Assembly (NCBI GenBank): GCA_964035545.1
Contig: OZ037765.1
Location: forward strand, 5,778,698-5,842,697
Direction: 5' to 3'
From: Bugula neritina
Taxonomy: Eukaryota > Bryozoa > Gymnolaemata > Cheilostomatida > Bugulidae
Length of the DNA stretch: 64,000 nucleotides
The notes beneath the pieces were generated by a model. That model had not been told where the DNA came from. It saw only the letters and a list, made by a program, of their open reading frames with translations, and ran no database searches. The position numbers and the translations under genes are program-made. Below, piece by piece: positions 39,416 to 51,038 of the stretch; the stretch's first letter is position 1, and the number at the start of each line of letters is the position of its first letter.

Positions 39416-41197
39416 TATACCTACCACTTCAAGCTAGATCATAGTGTTTGACCCTGACCCTAGCTGTTTCAGCTGATTGACCATATTACAGTGATAGTTT
39501 TTATGTAGTTTTAGTCCTAAATTTTTAAGGTAAATTATTAATTTAAATAGCTATAAATTCATAGAAATATTTTTGATGAATATTTCGATATCACAAGCTA
39601 TTAGATAATGCTATTGCATCCAGCAAGGCAGCTCAATAGGGAATATTATCACTAGCCACTGTAATTAGGTTTTCCAAGAAGATCCAGAGCCTCAGTGAAC
39701 CCAAAAACAGAAGTAATTGCATTACAGTGCAAAGTGGAGGTTTGAAAGAAGCTTCAAATGCTTTAATAATACTAACTTGAAAGAAGAATCACCTTATGAC
39801 TGATAGCATAATAATAATAATAATGTACTACTAGGTACTAGCCCAATTTTGCAATGCTTTGTCTGCAGTGTGGCACTGCATTATAGTTGCACATGCCATA
39901 ATTTCACTCTATTTATGTAGAGTGTAGACTCATTGAGCTAGAATTATATTTCAGTGTGTAGAATGTACAGGACTATTTAAAATTAGTCACGTCAGAATGG
40001 TATTGTGAGAAAGTGCATTCAATTTGTCATTAAAATGTTGTAGAAGTAAAATTAAACAGCTATGTGCATGTATAGGGCAATGTGTAAATGCTACATAACT
40101 GTTTGCCGCCCAGTTTCTACAGACTTCACTCTTCAAGCATGTTCATATTTCTGTAAAAAATTCAACAATCATCCCAAGAACAGAGGCTTTGAGGCAGCAG
40201 CTTTTAATAGACATGTTTCTTGCTAGCTAAAGTTTGTGTATATCTACTAGAAATAGAGGAATATTTTGCATGGTATTTATAATATTTGGTTTACATAATT
40301 TCTAAACTGCTCAGTCAGTCAAAGTACACTGGTTTTAAAAATACCTGTTAGGTAATCATTTGAATGGCTAAACATAGTTAATTTAAAATGTCACTGATTT
40401 TTTTTTTAAATTAGAGTGATGACCAAATGTGTGGGTTATTTGCGAACATCTCAGCAACCAGGGAACTAAATAAAATATTATAATATTATGTAGTCAATGA
40501 ACTACAGCTAGAAAAGTACTTATTTATATGAGTTTGTTGGTTGAACATTACTTTGAATTAGATAGAGCTTGAAGCAGATGCATACTGCAGAGGGGTTTAG
40601 GGATAGAAGTGCCTAAACTAGGTTATATCTGATCTACCACCTCCTCTCTTCCAGTTCCTACACTCCATCATTCAGTTATCTTAAATGTAGCCATCAATAA
40701 GTTATATAACAAGCTAAGTTAATTATCTGCAATTTTATGCTTGTCTGCTGCAGAAAACTGAAGTTGACATCCCTAAATTACTTACAGCTGCCCACAAAAA
40801 TTGAACCTTATCTGCATTTTGCTGTGGATATGTTGGCTCGCTGCCATGAAATTGACTATACCTAACTGAGTGTACATGTAGTGGAAACCACCTGAATTTT
40901 AGTGAAAATTTTATCAACAATTGTGGTTACAAAGGAATTACCAGAATTGATTTTATGCCAACAATTTTCATGTGCCACATATTACCTTTGAGTGAATGTG
41001 AAAATTGTAAGTTACATTTTCAATCAAGAGTAAACAACTCCAGAGTTTCCATACTTGTATCGCTAGCGGGATAAAATAAATGATACAAATTAATTCCATT
41101 ATTAGACAATTGAGCAATTTATGCATATATATTATTTGCACTGCACTATGTGTTATTTAATGATTTTCATGTAATTGTAGCTTTGCAAGTTTAAAGA

Positions 41198-41932
41198 ATG
41201 GAAATAACTTTCAACGGAAAGAGAGCTTTGGTAACAGGAGCTGGCAAGGGCATAGGAAGAGTGATTGTGATAGAACTGATGAAATGCGGTGCACAAGTAG
41301 TAGCACTGAGCAGAACCCAGTCAGACCTGGATTCATTGAAAGCTGAATATCCTCAAGTAGAAACAGTCCTTTGTGATCTTGCCGATTTACAAGAATCAAA
41401 CAAGATTATTGCAGGTCTAGGGGACTTCGATTTGCTGGTTAACAACGCTGCCATAGCAAGATGCGACTCTATCCTGGACACCAAGTGCTCCGATGTTGCC
41501 GATATGATGAACATAAATGTCAATGCAGTTATTAATGTCTCACAAGTTGTGGTGAGAAGTATGATCAGAAGAGGGAATGGCGGAGCAATAGTCAACATAT
41601 CAAGCCAGGCATCAATGGCAGCGTTAGCTGATCACGTTGGCTATGCTGCCACTAAAGGAGCTCTGGACTCTGCTACCAGAGTGATGGCTTGTGAATTGGG
41701 CCCAAAGAACATACGAGTAAACGCTGTAAACCCAACTGTAATAACTACAGACATGTCAATGGCTGGATGGTCGGACCCAGCAAGGGCAGCCTGGATGAAA
41801 GAGCGAATACCATTGGGCAGATTTGGTGACCCTATTGAAGTGGCCCAGCCAGTATTGTTTTTGCTAAGTGACAAGGCTTCCATGATTAATGGAACCACCA
41901 TACCTATCGATGGTGGATTTACTGCTTGCTAA
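41198..41932 (+). CDS. DCXR: L-xylulose reductase / dicarbonyl reductase (short-chain dehydrogenase), intronless
   Basis: An NADPH-dependent reductase of L-xylulose to xylitol in the uronate cycle; it also reduces dicarbonyls. The 244-residue single-exon frame equals the usual DCXR length. Rossmann motif TGAGKGIG is at residues 13-20, NNAA at 82-85, and the catalytic set is Asn107, Ser136 (NISSQ), Tyr149 and Lys153 (YAATK). Family-specific stretches are ALSRTQSDLDSL, ELGPKNIRVNAVNPTV, WSDP, RIPLGRF and a GGFTAC end. The start context AAAGAATGG is good and the 5' leader probably has an intron ending at about 41179. Every neighbouring gene is intron-broken while this one is not, which suggests retroposition or complete intron loss. 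The frame and active site are intact, so it is likely functional. Confidence 0.95.
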   Translation: MEITFNGKRALVTGAGKGIGRVIVIELMKCGAQVVALSRTQSDLDSLKAEYPQVETVLCDLADLQESNKIIAGLGDFDLLVNNAAIARCDSILDTKCSDVADMMNINVNAVINVSQVVVRSMIRRGNGGAIVNISSQASMAALADHVGYAATKGALDSATRVMACELGPKNIRVNAVNPTVITTDMSMAGWSDPARAAWMKERIPLGRFGDPIEVAQPVLFLLSDKASMINGTTIPIDGGFTAC

Positions 41933-42042
41933 CAAAACTTTCAAGATTTTATATAGTGCTGATATATATATACATAGCTTTTTCATAGTTAAATTCATGT
42001 AATTCAAAATGACTACAGTTTAGTTTACTTTTTTATAACTAG

Positions 42043-42063
42043 TTTATTGCAATAACAAATAAA
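42043..42063. terminator. Opposed poly(A) signals between DCXR and RPS28
   Basis: AATAAA on the plus strand at 42058-42063 lies 126 nt after the DCXR stop. AATAAA on the minus strand at 42043-42048 could end RPS28 transcripts 406 nt past its stop. A nearer minus-strand ATTAAA at 42331-42336 is the alternative for RPS28. If the distal one is used, the two convergent transcripts overlap at their ends. Confidence 0.45.
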
Positions 42064-42453
42064 TAACAGACTAGTCCATACACCAGATGACACCATTCGC
42101 TGTCTTTTCTCAGCATCCTCAGTTATTTACTACAAAATAAATAAAAATTCACACGTTACTAGCATTATATATTCAAGTCATGTTTCAAGGTTTATACACA
42201 TCAACACAAAAACAGCTACTGCTGAGGTATAACACTCAAATAAAAATAACCATAGAATAATTATTATATTTTCATGCAATTTAGGGCTTTAGGCACATTC
42301 ACCAGATTTCAAAGCAGTTGGGTGAAGTTTTTTAATTGATAGAAAACGAAGCTAGTGAAAATTCGCAGTGCAAGAGTGAATTAGAATGAACCTACATTAT
42401 CAACAAATGCTTACAACAAAATAATGCAGATTACTCAAATGTAGACATACTGT

Positions 42454-43905
42454 TTATCGCAGCCGCCTAGCCTCTCTTTCAGTTTCCAGTAGAGTCAAAA
42501 TATCACCTTCTCTTACTGGCCCTTTAACGTTGCGGATAATAGATCTGCTGCTTTCATCTAAAAACTCTACTCTGACCTAACAACATAAATTGGATACATT
42601 TTTTTCATAACACGAAGAAGTATAGAAAAACAGAGGAAACTATAGCTCAAATTTGAGCACATATAAGGATATACTATGAACACTTATTACAGTTACTAAC
42701 ATTATTACAAATATTTGAAAACAATTATTCTATTATTCAAGTCAAATTTCACCTAAAAGTTAAGGAAACCAGATAGAGAATATAGACTGTGTATATAGAT
42801 CATACCTGTGTACACTGGCCTTGAGAGCCTGTTCTACCAAGAACTTTGATAACCTATAATAAAAGTAGAACATATGATCATGGAAATTGTTAAACTGTAC
42901 AGTTGTACAATAACAAGGTGCAGTTATCCTAAAAAAGTACTATAAGATTGAGTATTACAATAAGTGTTGGAGAAACAAGTATCAGTATGATACTGAGAGT
43001 AAAGGTTTTAGGCTGAAGGTGAGCGTCATTAAGGTGTCAAGCCAAGTTCAAGCCTTTTTTACCCGTCTGCTTAACGAAATAATATAAGTAACTATAAGAT
43101 TAAGTTGAAGCAATACTAAAGTGACACTGTGACTGAACAAAATCACTACAAATTCAATTACTCACTTTACACACTACTGGTGATTACAAGTACAGCAATT
43201 AATGAAAATTTTTGTCCAAGTTAATTATAAAAAAAACACCTAATGCATGATGACAATTACGATTGTTTTGCTCTTTCTATTCAGATTTAATTATAATCTC
43301 AAACTTGAAAAGCATAATAGAATTAATAATATGCGAGAACGAGTACGACTAGGAGTAGGAGTAGCCGTAGGTCAATGGACAGCAAACTCAATTCTCGATT
43401 TTGTTTTAAATCAACATTCATATTGTGATTGATATAAATGCGATAAAATTAAGCTTCCGAGATTTTCTGTAAGTGTTCAAGTCTTACAAATTGAAATGCA
43501 TTCTGATTACGATATTGATTGAGATTATCATTTTGATAATGATTCTGATTAAGTTTAACTTCAGAAGAAAAGTTGGTTTTGCCTTTCACTGCATGTTTCA
43601 GTTTGAGTTTGTCCAAAATCACTATGAAAATCACAATAACAACAACGATGACTAGGCTAATAATAATAACACTACTAAGAGTAAGTAACATTCGCACTGA
43701 CAGTGACTCAGACTGGTCGAAAACTTAAGAGTTAAGAGGAAATGTTTACTAAATAATTCATTATTGGGTGACATCGATAGCTTCAACGGACCAAAATTAA
43801 AAAATAATATTTCAGTTCCACGGGGATTTTAACAATTGAGAATAAAATATTTAATATACTTACTTTAGCCATTTTTAGACTTTGTGCTCCAGCGGTTTTA
43901 TCCAT
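42454..43905 (-). CDS. RPS28: 40S ribosomal protein S28 (eS28)
   Basis: A small-subunit ribosomal protein near the mRNA exit/E site. Exons are 43864-43905 ([14 protein letters not shown]), 42806-42853 ([16 protein letters not shown]) and 42454-42576 ([16 protein letters not shown] through [11 protein letters not shown] to EREARRLR). They join in frame at phase 0 to 70 residues plus stop, matching the family. The core [16 protein letters not shown] and the C-terminus are nearly invariant across eukaryotes; only the first dozen residues diverge. Intron 1 is about 1 kb and holds degenerate hexamer-like repeats (42960-43730). Expected to be regulated as a TOP mRNA. Confidence 0.97.
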
Positions 43906-43933
43906 TTTGGATTTATCTACTAGGACTTCAGTA

Positions 43934-43949
43934 GCAAAAAGAAAGGAAA
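43934..43949 (-). promoter_or_regulatory. 5' TOP-like pyrimidine tract of RPS28
   Basis: TTTCCTTTCTTTTTGC on the minus strand, ending 29 nt before the RPS28 ATG. A C within a pyrimidine run at the transcription start is typical of ribosomal-protein genes. The exact start is not shown by sequence. Confidence 0.5.
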
Positions 43950-43959
43950 TGCAAGGGTG

Positions 43960-46225
43960 CGCGATTGATAAAGTGAACTATGTTTACAAAGCACGCGTAG
44001 AGTTGCTAAATGAAAAGACAACTGCTAAATTAATGCACACCGCTGTGGCATGATGATGGTGCGTATTATTGTGATTACTCATTGCTTTTTTCAAAATACA
44101 GTGTGGACAATTAATTATAAGATTAATTTAGGGACACTTTATACAACTTAAAACGTTTTTGTAAGCAGTCCGTTTACAGTTTATGCACCTTGAAAATGCG
44201 CACTACAACTAAGATTAGAATGGCAAATTAATAATTGGTTCTAGAAATTTATACTTTATTTCTATTACTGTGGGTATTGGTGTGAATGCATGTTTAACAG
44301 AATGCTGTATTTAACGATTTGAATTATAGTCAATGCATGTATATATATCACAAAACTATCAAGTTGTGTGCAGTGGTTCAAATCTGGAGAGAATACAGCT
44401 ATGCTAAAACTTGAATAGTACAAATTTCCGGGCTTATATAATTCTTATAAAGTAGAATGTCAGGGGGTACGCCTAACTTTATATAGGAGACCACCAAGAA
44501 AATATGGTGAGGGTATGGCATACCACTATGTACCCCCTCACCTTGACCAATTGTGTGTGTAAGTTCAACAGCCTAGTCAATTACAAATTTTATTATCTTA
44601 TACACTGTGCTAAGCATTTTCTAATAGTTACATGGTTCATTGTTCATGCAACTTCAGGTTTTAGTTTCATTGAAGTTATTTTAGGACATATTCTTTTTTA
44701 TGGGCAGAATTTTCTTGCATAGAAATTAAGTTTTAATTGTTCACCAGCACAAAATTTTCATTACTTACTCAAACTTAGTTGATCAATGTCAGCAATAATG
44801 CAATATAATACCGTTTTTTATTTTCATAGCATTTCTAACCATGTATTTTAGCTGTTTTAATACGCATCAGTTAAATTAGCGTTATCGCTTATATATATAG
44901 TTTACAGAGTATAGCCTAATTTTACAACATTGTGTTTATGACGTTTAAATATAAATTATTATGGTTTTATTATTAACTTTTTTAAAATTACTTTTCCTAT
45001 TTTACAATGGGTTGACAACCCTAACTTAAAAATGTTGTTTTGGGTTTTTTCATCATTTTCCGTGACTATTTTACAGAATGTTAGAATTGACAATATTTAC
45101 AGTGCAGAGAGCTAGTTTAAACAATTATTGTGACTTTTGAGTGAACAGCTGTTTAATATTGTAGTTGTGCCATCATGCAAGCAGCGTGCATAGCCTCATG
45201 ATTTGGAGTTTTCTTTTTCTTTTTATTATACAAGTTATTGATTTTAATCCTTTTAGACTGCACTCACGAGATACTTCATAACTCCTGTATTATAAAAGTA
45301 GTTTTTTTTGTGTCCATCTGTGCATTGAGCAGAGTCATATTCATGGTCAACCTTAAGCATTTTAATGACATAAAAAGTGCAGAAGGCTTCTGTAACAACT
45401 TAATTAATTCATGTGACGCTAGCACTTGATGCAGTTGCAAGTTTTAGATGATGGCATTTGTTCAATTTCAGAGGTAAATTTAATTGTTTAATGAAAATTT
45501 CTTTCATGTAATAATCCTTGACTTGTATCTTAAGAACAGTGATTTAGATATTGCTGAACGTTTATTATACTAACACAACAGTCAATATGGCATTAAATAA
45601 ATAATACATAAAATACTGTTTTATCACACAGCTTGTTATCACAATATAGCACCATAACTAACTACAAAAATACATTGCTGCTTAAATAGTATAAGCATGC
45701 TGTCTTTACAACATGTCATTATAACAATAAATAATAAATAATCAGTTTTAAATAAATAAATAGTAAAATAAATGCAGTGTTACAGAAAAACACTTAAAAA
45801 ACTAAAGACATAATTGTTGATTTCCAAGTCCATTGAAATTTTTATTGCTTTGCTTGCATTGTTATATAGATTTGGCACCATGCATTATACTAGCTGTATA
45901 GAATACATAATTTTTACTTTAGAGATTTCCACTTGTTTGTTTGAGCGAGCTGTTATCACAGATTCCTGAAATAAAAATAAAAATATTATTTTATGATCAC
46001 ATTCATGAGTTTAAATTACAGACTATAAGTTTTTATTCCATGAGAGCAGTGAAAATTTTAATACAATGATGTTGTTCTCTACTTTTTACAGAGAGAATAT
46101 TGCAAGCTCATAGCTAAAAATTATGCTGGAATATAATAACTGAGCTAAAATAACTGAAAAGCAACTCAAAGCTCACCTGATCAAATGGATGAGGTAGAGA
46201 TCCTATGTGAAGGTAGTGTGTATCA
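43960..46225. other. Intergenic region between RPS28 and the secreted-protein gene
   Basis: Nothing coding is supported. Short frames at 44504-44722 and 45238-45429 lack splice sites, family resemblance and compositional contrast. A minus-strand AATAAA at about 46032-46037 probably ends the gene at 46226-47735. Confidence 0.5.
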
Positions 46226-47370
46226 CTACAATGAAGACGAACTGTCTAAATGTCTTAGGATTGAGTAAATCATTTCAGGACGTATTTTGCTGGGTTGTCT
46301 AATATTTGTTTTAGACCTTGTTCTGCTAATATATACAGGCTTAGAAGTGGTAGTAGTAGTGGTGGTAGTTTGTGGATCATTCTCTTTAGATGTAGTCCAT
46401 TGAGATCGCATTCTACTCCTCATTCTCTCTAACACTGTGGCAGCAGTGCCTACATTGTCTAGCCCCATTAATGCTACAACAAAAATATAACCAATGTCAT
46501 TTTTTTTCTAATTAAATATCTAGCTTTTACCAAAAAATATGTATGCTATAACAGAAACTCATTTATTATTATTGATCATTTTTTAAACAATATCAGCAGA
46601 AATCTTTGTATGAAAACATTAGTTTATCTTATTCCAGAAAAATCTTTAATTTGCATTCACTGAGCGTTAATATGCCGCATCATTTAGCAGTGATTATTTA
46701 CAACCACAAAAAGCTCATAGCAGACACTTGTCACTATTGTCACTAACACTTGATGACTTTTGGATTTATACAATGAAGTTCAAATTCAAATATCAACATA
46801 ATATTTCACCAGCATGCTGAGAGCATGACATTTAAGTGTGTTCTTGTAGCATTGCATATTTGTTCTTAAAACAATGTGTTATCTACTGAAAAGTTGCTTT
46901 ATTACTGGTATTTAATAAACGAGTTTCTTATCAACCCAAATGCCACATTCTACATGCATTGTGTGATTGTAACCATCACCTAATAAACTCGCTGCTGATA
47001 AAATACTGCCGTTGAGTTAATTTCATTCAAAAGAGATTACAGATTGCATAGTTTAAAACTCACATAATCGTCTGTAGCGGCTCTTTTGACTTGGTTCAGA
47101 AGTTTTCAACACGGAGTTGGCTAACATTTCACCCAATAGAACTTTTTCCCGCATGCTTAACTTGTATTTCGCTGTTGTATATGTATCTATCTCTGTTGTA
47201 GCTGATAATGTGGTAGTGTCAAGTTGTTCTAAGTCCCAATCATTGTTAGAAGACAGTTCGCTGTAAGAGTTGACTAATACAGGCTTTGAGATCGCGAAGC
47301 AGTTTAATAATCCAATATATAGAATTAGCATAGTCCGAAATGTGTTTAGCGCAAGCTTAGATACCTCCAT
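46226..47370 (-). CDS. Small secreted protein of unknown family, possible peptide-hormone precursor
   Basis: I do not recognise the family. Coding exons 47064-47370 and 46226-46473 join at phase 1 (GTGAGT donor, TTGTAG acceptor) to give 184 residues. The N-terminus is a plausible signal peptide (MEVSKLALNTFRTMLILY then IGLLNCFAIS). The middle is acidic and Ser/Thr-rich, followed by a helix-prone MREKVLLGEMLANSVLK, a basic KSRYRRLS, another helix-prone basic stretch (VLERMRSRMRSQW), eight threonines in a row, and a tail rich in basic and serine residues. RYRR could be a prohormone-convertase site, leaving a helical basic peptide downstream. That is inference, as there is no amidation glycine and no cysteine pattern. 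A 5' UTR exon (about 47620-47735) and a TATA box lie upstream. Confidence 0.7.
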
Positions 47371-47619
47371 AATAAGTTTGTAAAGTCTGTGGCTGTGCTT
47401 TCTACAACATACATCATATAGAATAATATTTTAATGCTGAACTGTCTATGTTTTAGAATCTAGACAGTTATACTATTCATGAAAAAAACTAAAGTAATGT
47501 AAATAAGTCATATTTAAAAATATAGGCTTGTGCAACGCCTAGCTTGTTGCAAATATGTTTAGTTGAATTGACAAAAACAGAATTCTTTAGATAATTTGTA
47601 AAACACAATCACTTTTTAC

Positions 47620-47735
47620 CTGCCAATAAAGTCTATGAAGGAGTTACAGTTTCTATTTTTACTATGTGTATCCAGAGACTGATGTAACACTGTAACACTG
47701 AGCTGTGTGCAGTACAAGTCTTCAGAGTATAATGG
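47620..47735 (-). other. Candidate 5' UTR exon of the secreted-protein gene
   Basis: About 30 nt downstream of a TATA box, with a donor (GGCAG then GTAAAA) at 47620/47619 and a matching acceptor (GTTGTAG) before 47401. The transcription start position is inferred from TATA spacing. Confidence 0.5.
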
Positions 47736-47758
47736 TTTATTGATAGTGAAGACTTCTC

Positions 47759-47766
47759 CTTTTATA
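47759..47766 (-). promoter_or_regulatory. TATA box
   Basis: GTATAAAAGG on the minus strand is a near-perfect TATA element, located about 390 nt upstream of the ATG and about 30 nt before the inferred 5' UTR exon. It is the only convincing TATA box among the genes here, and fits a tissue-restricted, highly induced gene. Confidence 0.6.
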
Positions 47767-47799
47767 CTCTCCCTTGTGCTTAGATCATATTGATATTGA

Positions 47800-50700
47800 C
47801 TCAACTCATGCGTGTATCTTACCTAGCATCACAATGTTGACATAATCTCATGCCTGCAAGGCTTCCATTCATTGGCTTATTGTGTGTGGCTAAAACTTGT
47901 TGAACATAATTATACTTCTAACTGTATGATATATTATACTCATGAATATATGCCATATACTTTCTTAAACATTTTGAGCACTTTGAGCACTTTGCAAACT
48001 TGGCAAAGGATGACCTTCATTTAGCCCTCAAAACCCTAGGAGTTGAAAGTTTATGACGCACAACCCATGCTGTGAACAATTGATAGAGTTGTAAATTGCA
48101 GCAATTAAAATGCATATGTGTTGAAATGATGTAGTTTATTCCCCAAACATTAATTTAATTTGTGCCAGCTCACTAGATAATTTTTTGCACATTTTCTTCT
48201 TGAAAATGCAAACAAACTTTTGCTTTTATAAATTACAGTTCACATGAACTAAATATTACATGCTAGCAAGTGCTACAGAAGGCAAAGCATTTGATGCAGA
48301 TTTTGCTTTTCCAACTGCTGGTTATTCTTAAAACTGGGTTATAAAAAAATCAACCTTGAAGAAAATTTTGGACAAATGCATAAAACTCCAGTCTAACGCA
48401 GATTTTGAATTTCTTTTAAATACAAGCATTTATTTTATTGCTTAACTTATTGCAGTTAAAACTACAACATAATATTTCTTCATCTTTAATAATATTATAC
48501 TATAGTCTACAGTCTATACTCTATACCAATCAGTTGTAATGTATATTTTTTGCTTAAATTATTACAATTAATTGCAAAAATATTTTTCAAATGCTGGCAT
48601 AGAATAGACGCTTAACTGCAAAGATGTAAAAATATGAAACAGTTATAAAAATTACATGAATAACAAAGAGCCACTTGCATGGATTTTATTTTTCATAGAG
48701 TTGTCATCTTTATAACACTAAAACTAGGGTATTCGATGTCTTAAAACGTTTATACTTTCGAATCACGAAGCATAAGTATACCATTACGATGTCACGGAAT
48801 TTAAACAAGAGGCAAATTACCACGAGTCCATTTGATTTTTTTAATCAAAATGGCTTCGAAAATTGTTTTGGTTGCCAACATAAATTTGAATTTACAGGCA
48901 TAGTTATAATTATCATGGTTACACGTTACACAAATTATCTCGTACTTGTGACGCAAAAAGCGTAAAATAAATTTTTATCCATTTTCATTTTGTCTTAAAG
49001 TTGCCATAAATAGCTGAGTTTTAAATCATACACTCATTTAGTCATTAATCATTATCAACATCATTGACTGAGTGATTAAGTTTAACTTTAACTTTAAGTT
49101 AAACATTTACATTTACATTATCATTATGATAATCATAATCGTTATGATTATTAGTATCACTATCAGTATTACTCTATCAGTAACAGTATGAGTATCACTA
49201 TTACTATTAGTATGGTTATGAAAATGAGATTGAAGATCACTATGACTATGACTATAAGTGTAACTATAAGTTAAAGTATAACTATTGCAATTAGCAACTA
49301 AGTATTAGTATTGCTGTTACTATTAATACTACTTATATATTCTTGCTCTGAATCAGACTGCCACAATCAGTATGATTGAGTATGACTATTAGCATTACAT
49401 TGACATTAGTCTTAAAAATTATCATGTATTATAAAAATATGAGACTTGTATAATTATAATATTACTATATCTTATCATATAGTAATATTATCATCATACA
49501 AGTCTCATATTTTTATAATACCTGATAATTTCTAAGACTAATGCTAATAGTCATACTCAATAATAGTGATTGTGACAGTCTGATTCAGAGTGAGAGTATA
49601 ATAGTAATACTAATAGTAACAGCAATACTATTACTGATTTATTAATGGTAATTGCAATAGTTATACTTTAACTTATAGTTACAGTGTATATGTGTATTAC
49701 TATTATTATTAGTATTGTGATTATCAATACTCACAGTTATTTTTGTACTCTCACTGTAACACTTACTGTTGGTCTTATTATTTTAGTACCACCCACAGAC
49801 AATAGTAATACTATTAGTGTTATTTACAGTTAATTTTATTCTTATTTCCCATTATAATATGCTAATAGTTGTAGTTATATTTTAGTGATGTTGATAAGTT
49901 GTAATTTGAATGGCAAAACAACGTAACCATGGGTCAATAATAATGATGGTTATGATTATTACTATGTTTGCTACTGATAATATTGCTTATTACTACTAGT
50001 ACATATCAATCATCTATGCTCATATTAGTGATACTACTTACTTGCACTGCTGTGTTTCTTTTTACTTAAATGCAAGTTTAATTTTGCCTTTAATTTTGGT
50101 TAGACTAATTGATGAAGTCACAGCCATTCATTTTTATAGGAAAACATTTTTAGAATTGAAGATCGGCTTGTATCAAATAATTCATATTCTTTTTGAATTT
50201 AATATAGTTGCAATCTTAACATAATTCACCAAGATGAAGACTAAGCCCAAAACTGAGCAGATTGCAATGACTACCAAGTCAATTATATTTTCTCAATATT
50301 GCTTGCATATGAAGTTATTGCTTTGTACTTTGCTCTATAACCAGCTGTATGCTTGTTTACAGTCTCTTACTAAGAAGCACATCATGATACAATACAAGTT
50401 GCAAAAATACAAACCTAGCCGAACCTTCTACTGTAACCCAAAAAACTATTTCTGTACATTAAGTTCAATGAAAAGCTAAAGTTTTACATTTTTTATTCAC
50501 TTACTGACTTTGTAAGATATTAATGAAATATTTTTGTTAGTAGGCATTAATTACACTTGCCATAGGTATATTTTGTGTGTGTGAATAATATAAGTATATG
50601 CTCTGTCATTGTGATACTTTTAATATTTAGGAACATTGAATAAAAGTAGTCATAATGTAGTTATGTATTTTCAAAAAGATTCTGACTTCTTGCATTTTAT

Positions 50701-51038
50701 ATGTACTAAACAGTAGGTATGGTGTGTGATGAGTAATTAACTGAACAGGTTATTAATCTATATTGATTTCAGCCTCAAAAACATTAAACTAGTAATTAAA
50801 AATGAAACTAGAACCACAAAACATTTTTGCTGCATACTGAGCTTCATTTCATCAAGAATTAAAGTTCTTTGAATTGATGTATTTTAAATCTTATCTGATT
50901 ATTATAGCTCAATAAATTCACAAAAGTCTATTTTGTAAACATTGCTAACTCTAGCAATTGGTTACACCTATGAATTTTGGTTTTTAGGTACAAAGACCAA
51001 GTACTACTGATTAAGTTTTTCTCAAGGTGCTCATCGCA
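47800..51038. other. Intergenic region between the secreted-protein gene and kinesin
   Basis: No supported exons. It holds the long hairpin at 49170-49780, flanked by further hexamer-like repeats (49080-49170 and about 49780-49990). The open frames at 50042-50479 have no family resemblance. The kinesin promoter should lie near 50700-51030, but no core element is evident. Confidence 0.5.
49170..49780. repeat. Long imperfect inverted repeat (hairpin element), arms about 300 bp
   Basis: Centred near 49474 on ATTACTATATCTTATCATAT. Matching arm segments include 49260-49293 against 49649-49682 (TAACTATAAGTTAAAGTATA with its complement), 49346-49360 against 49576-49590 (CTCTGAATCAGACTG with its complement), and the inner AAAATATGAGACTTGTAT with its complement near 49495-49520. 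The arms consist of degenerate six-base words such as ACTATT and AGTATG. No coding capacity; it looks like a foldback/MITE-type element. Confidence 0.85.

Larger units (their letters stand above)
37441..41197. other. Intergenic region between MGMT and DCXR
   Basis: No supported exon in 3.7 kb. It contains the (TACC)n array at 39319-39415 and a short element bounded by TGCCCAGT/ACTGGGCA near 38724-38815. The rest is AT-rich. Short open frames at 38895-39222 and 40735-40920 show no family resemblance. A likely untranslated-leader acceptor (ATTGTAG) lies just before the DCXR start at about 41179. Confidence 0.5.

Noticed and set aside
43247-43697. Short frames on both strands inside RPS28 intron 1
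   Set aside because: Low-complexity six-base repeats translated into biased peptides; no splice or homology support.
47616-47804. 62-codon minus-strand frame upstream of the secreted-protein gene
   Set aside because: It spans the TATA box and the inferred 5' UTR exon, with no signal or domain, and better fits promoter plus leader.
50042-50479. Two adjacent plus-strand frames of 60 and 81 codons before kinesin
   Set aside because: AT-rich, hydrophobic or lysine-rich chance frames without splice context or recognisable motif.
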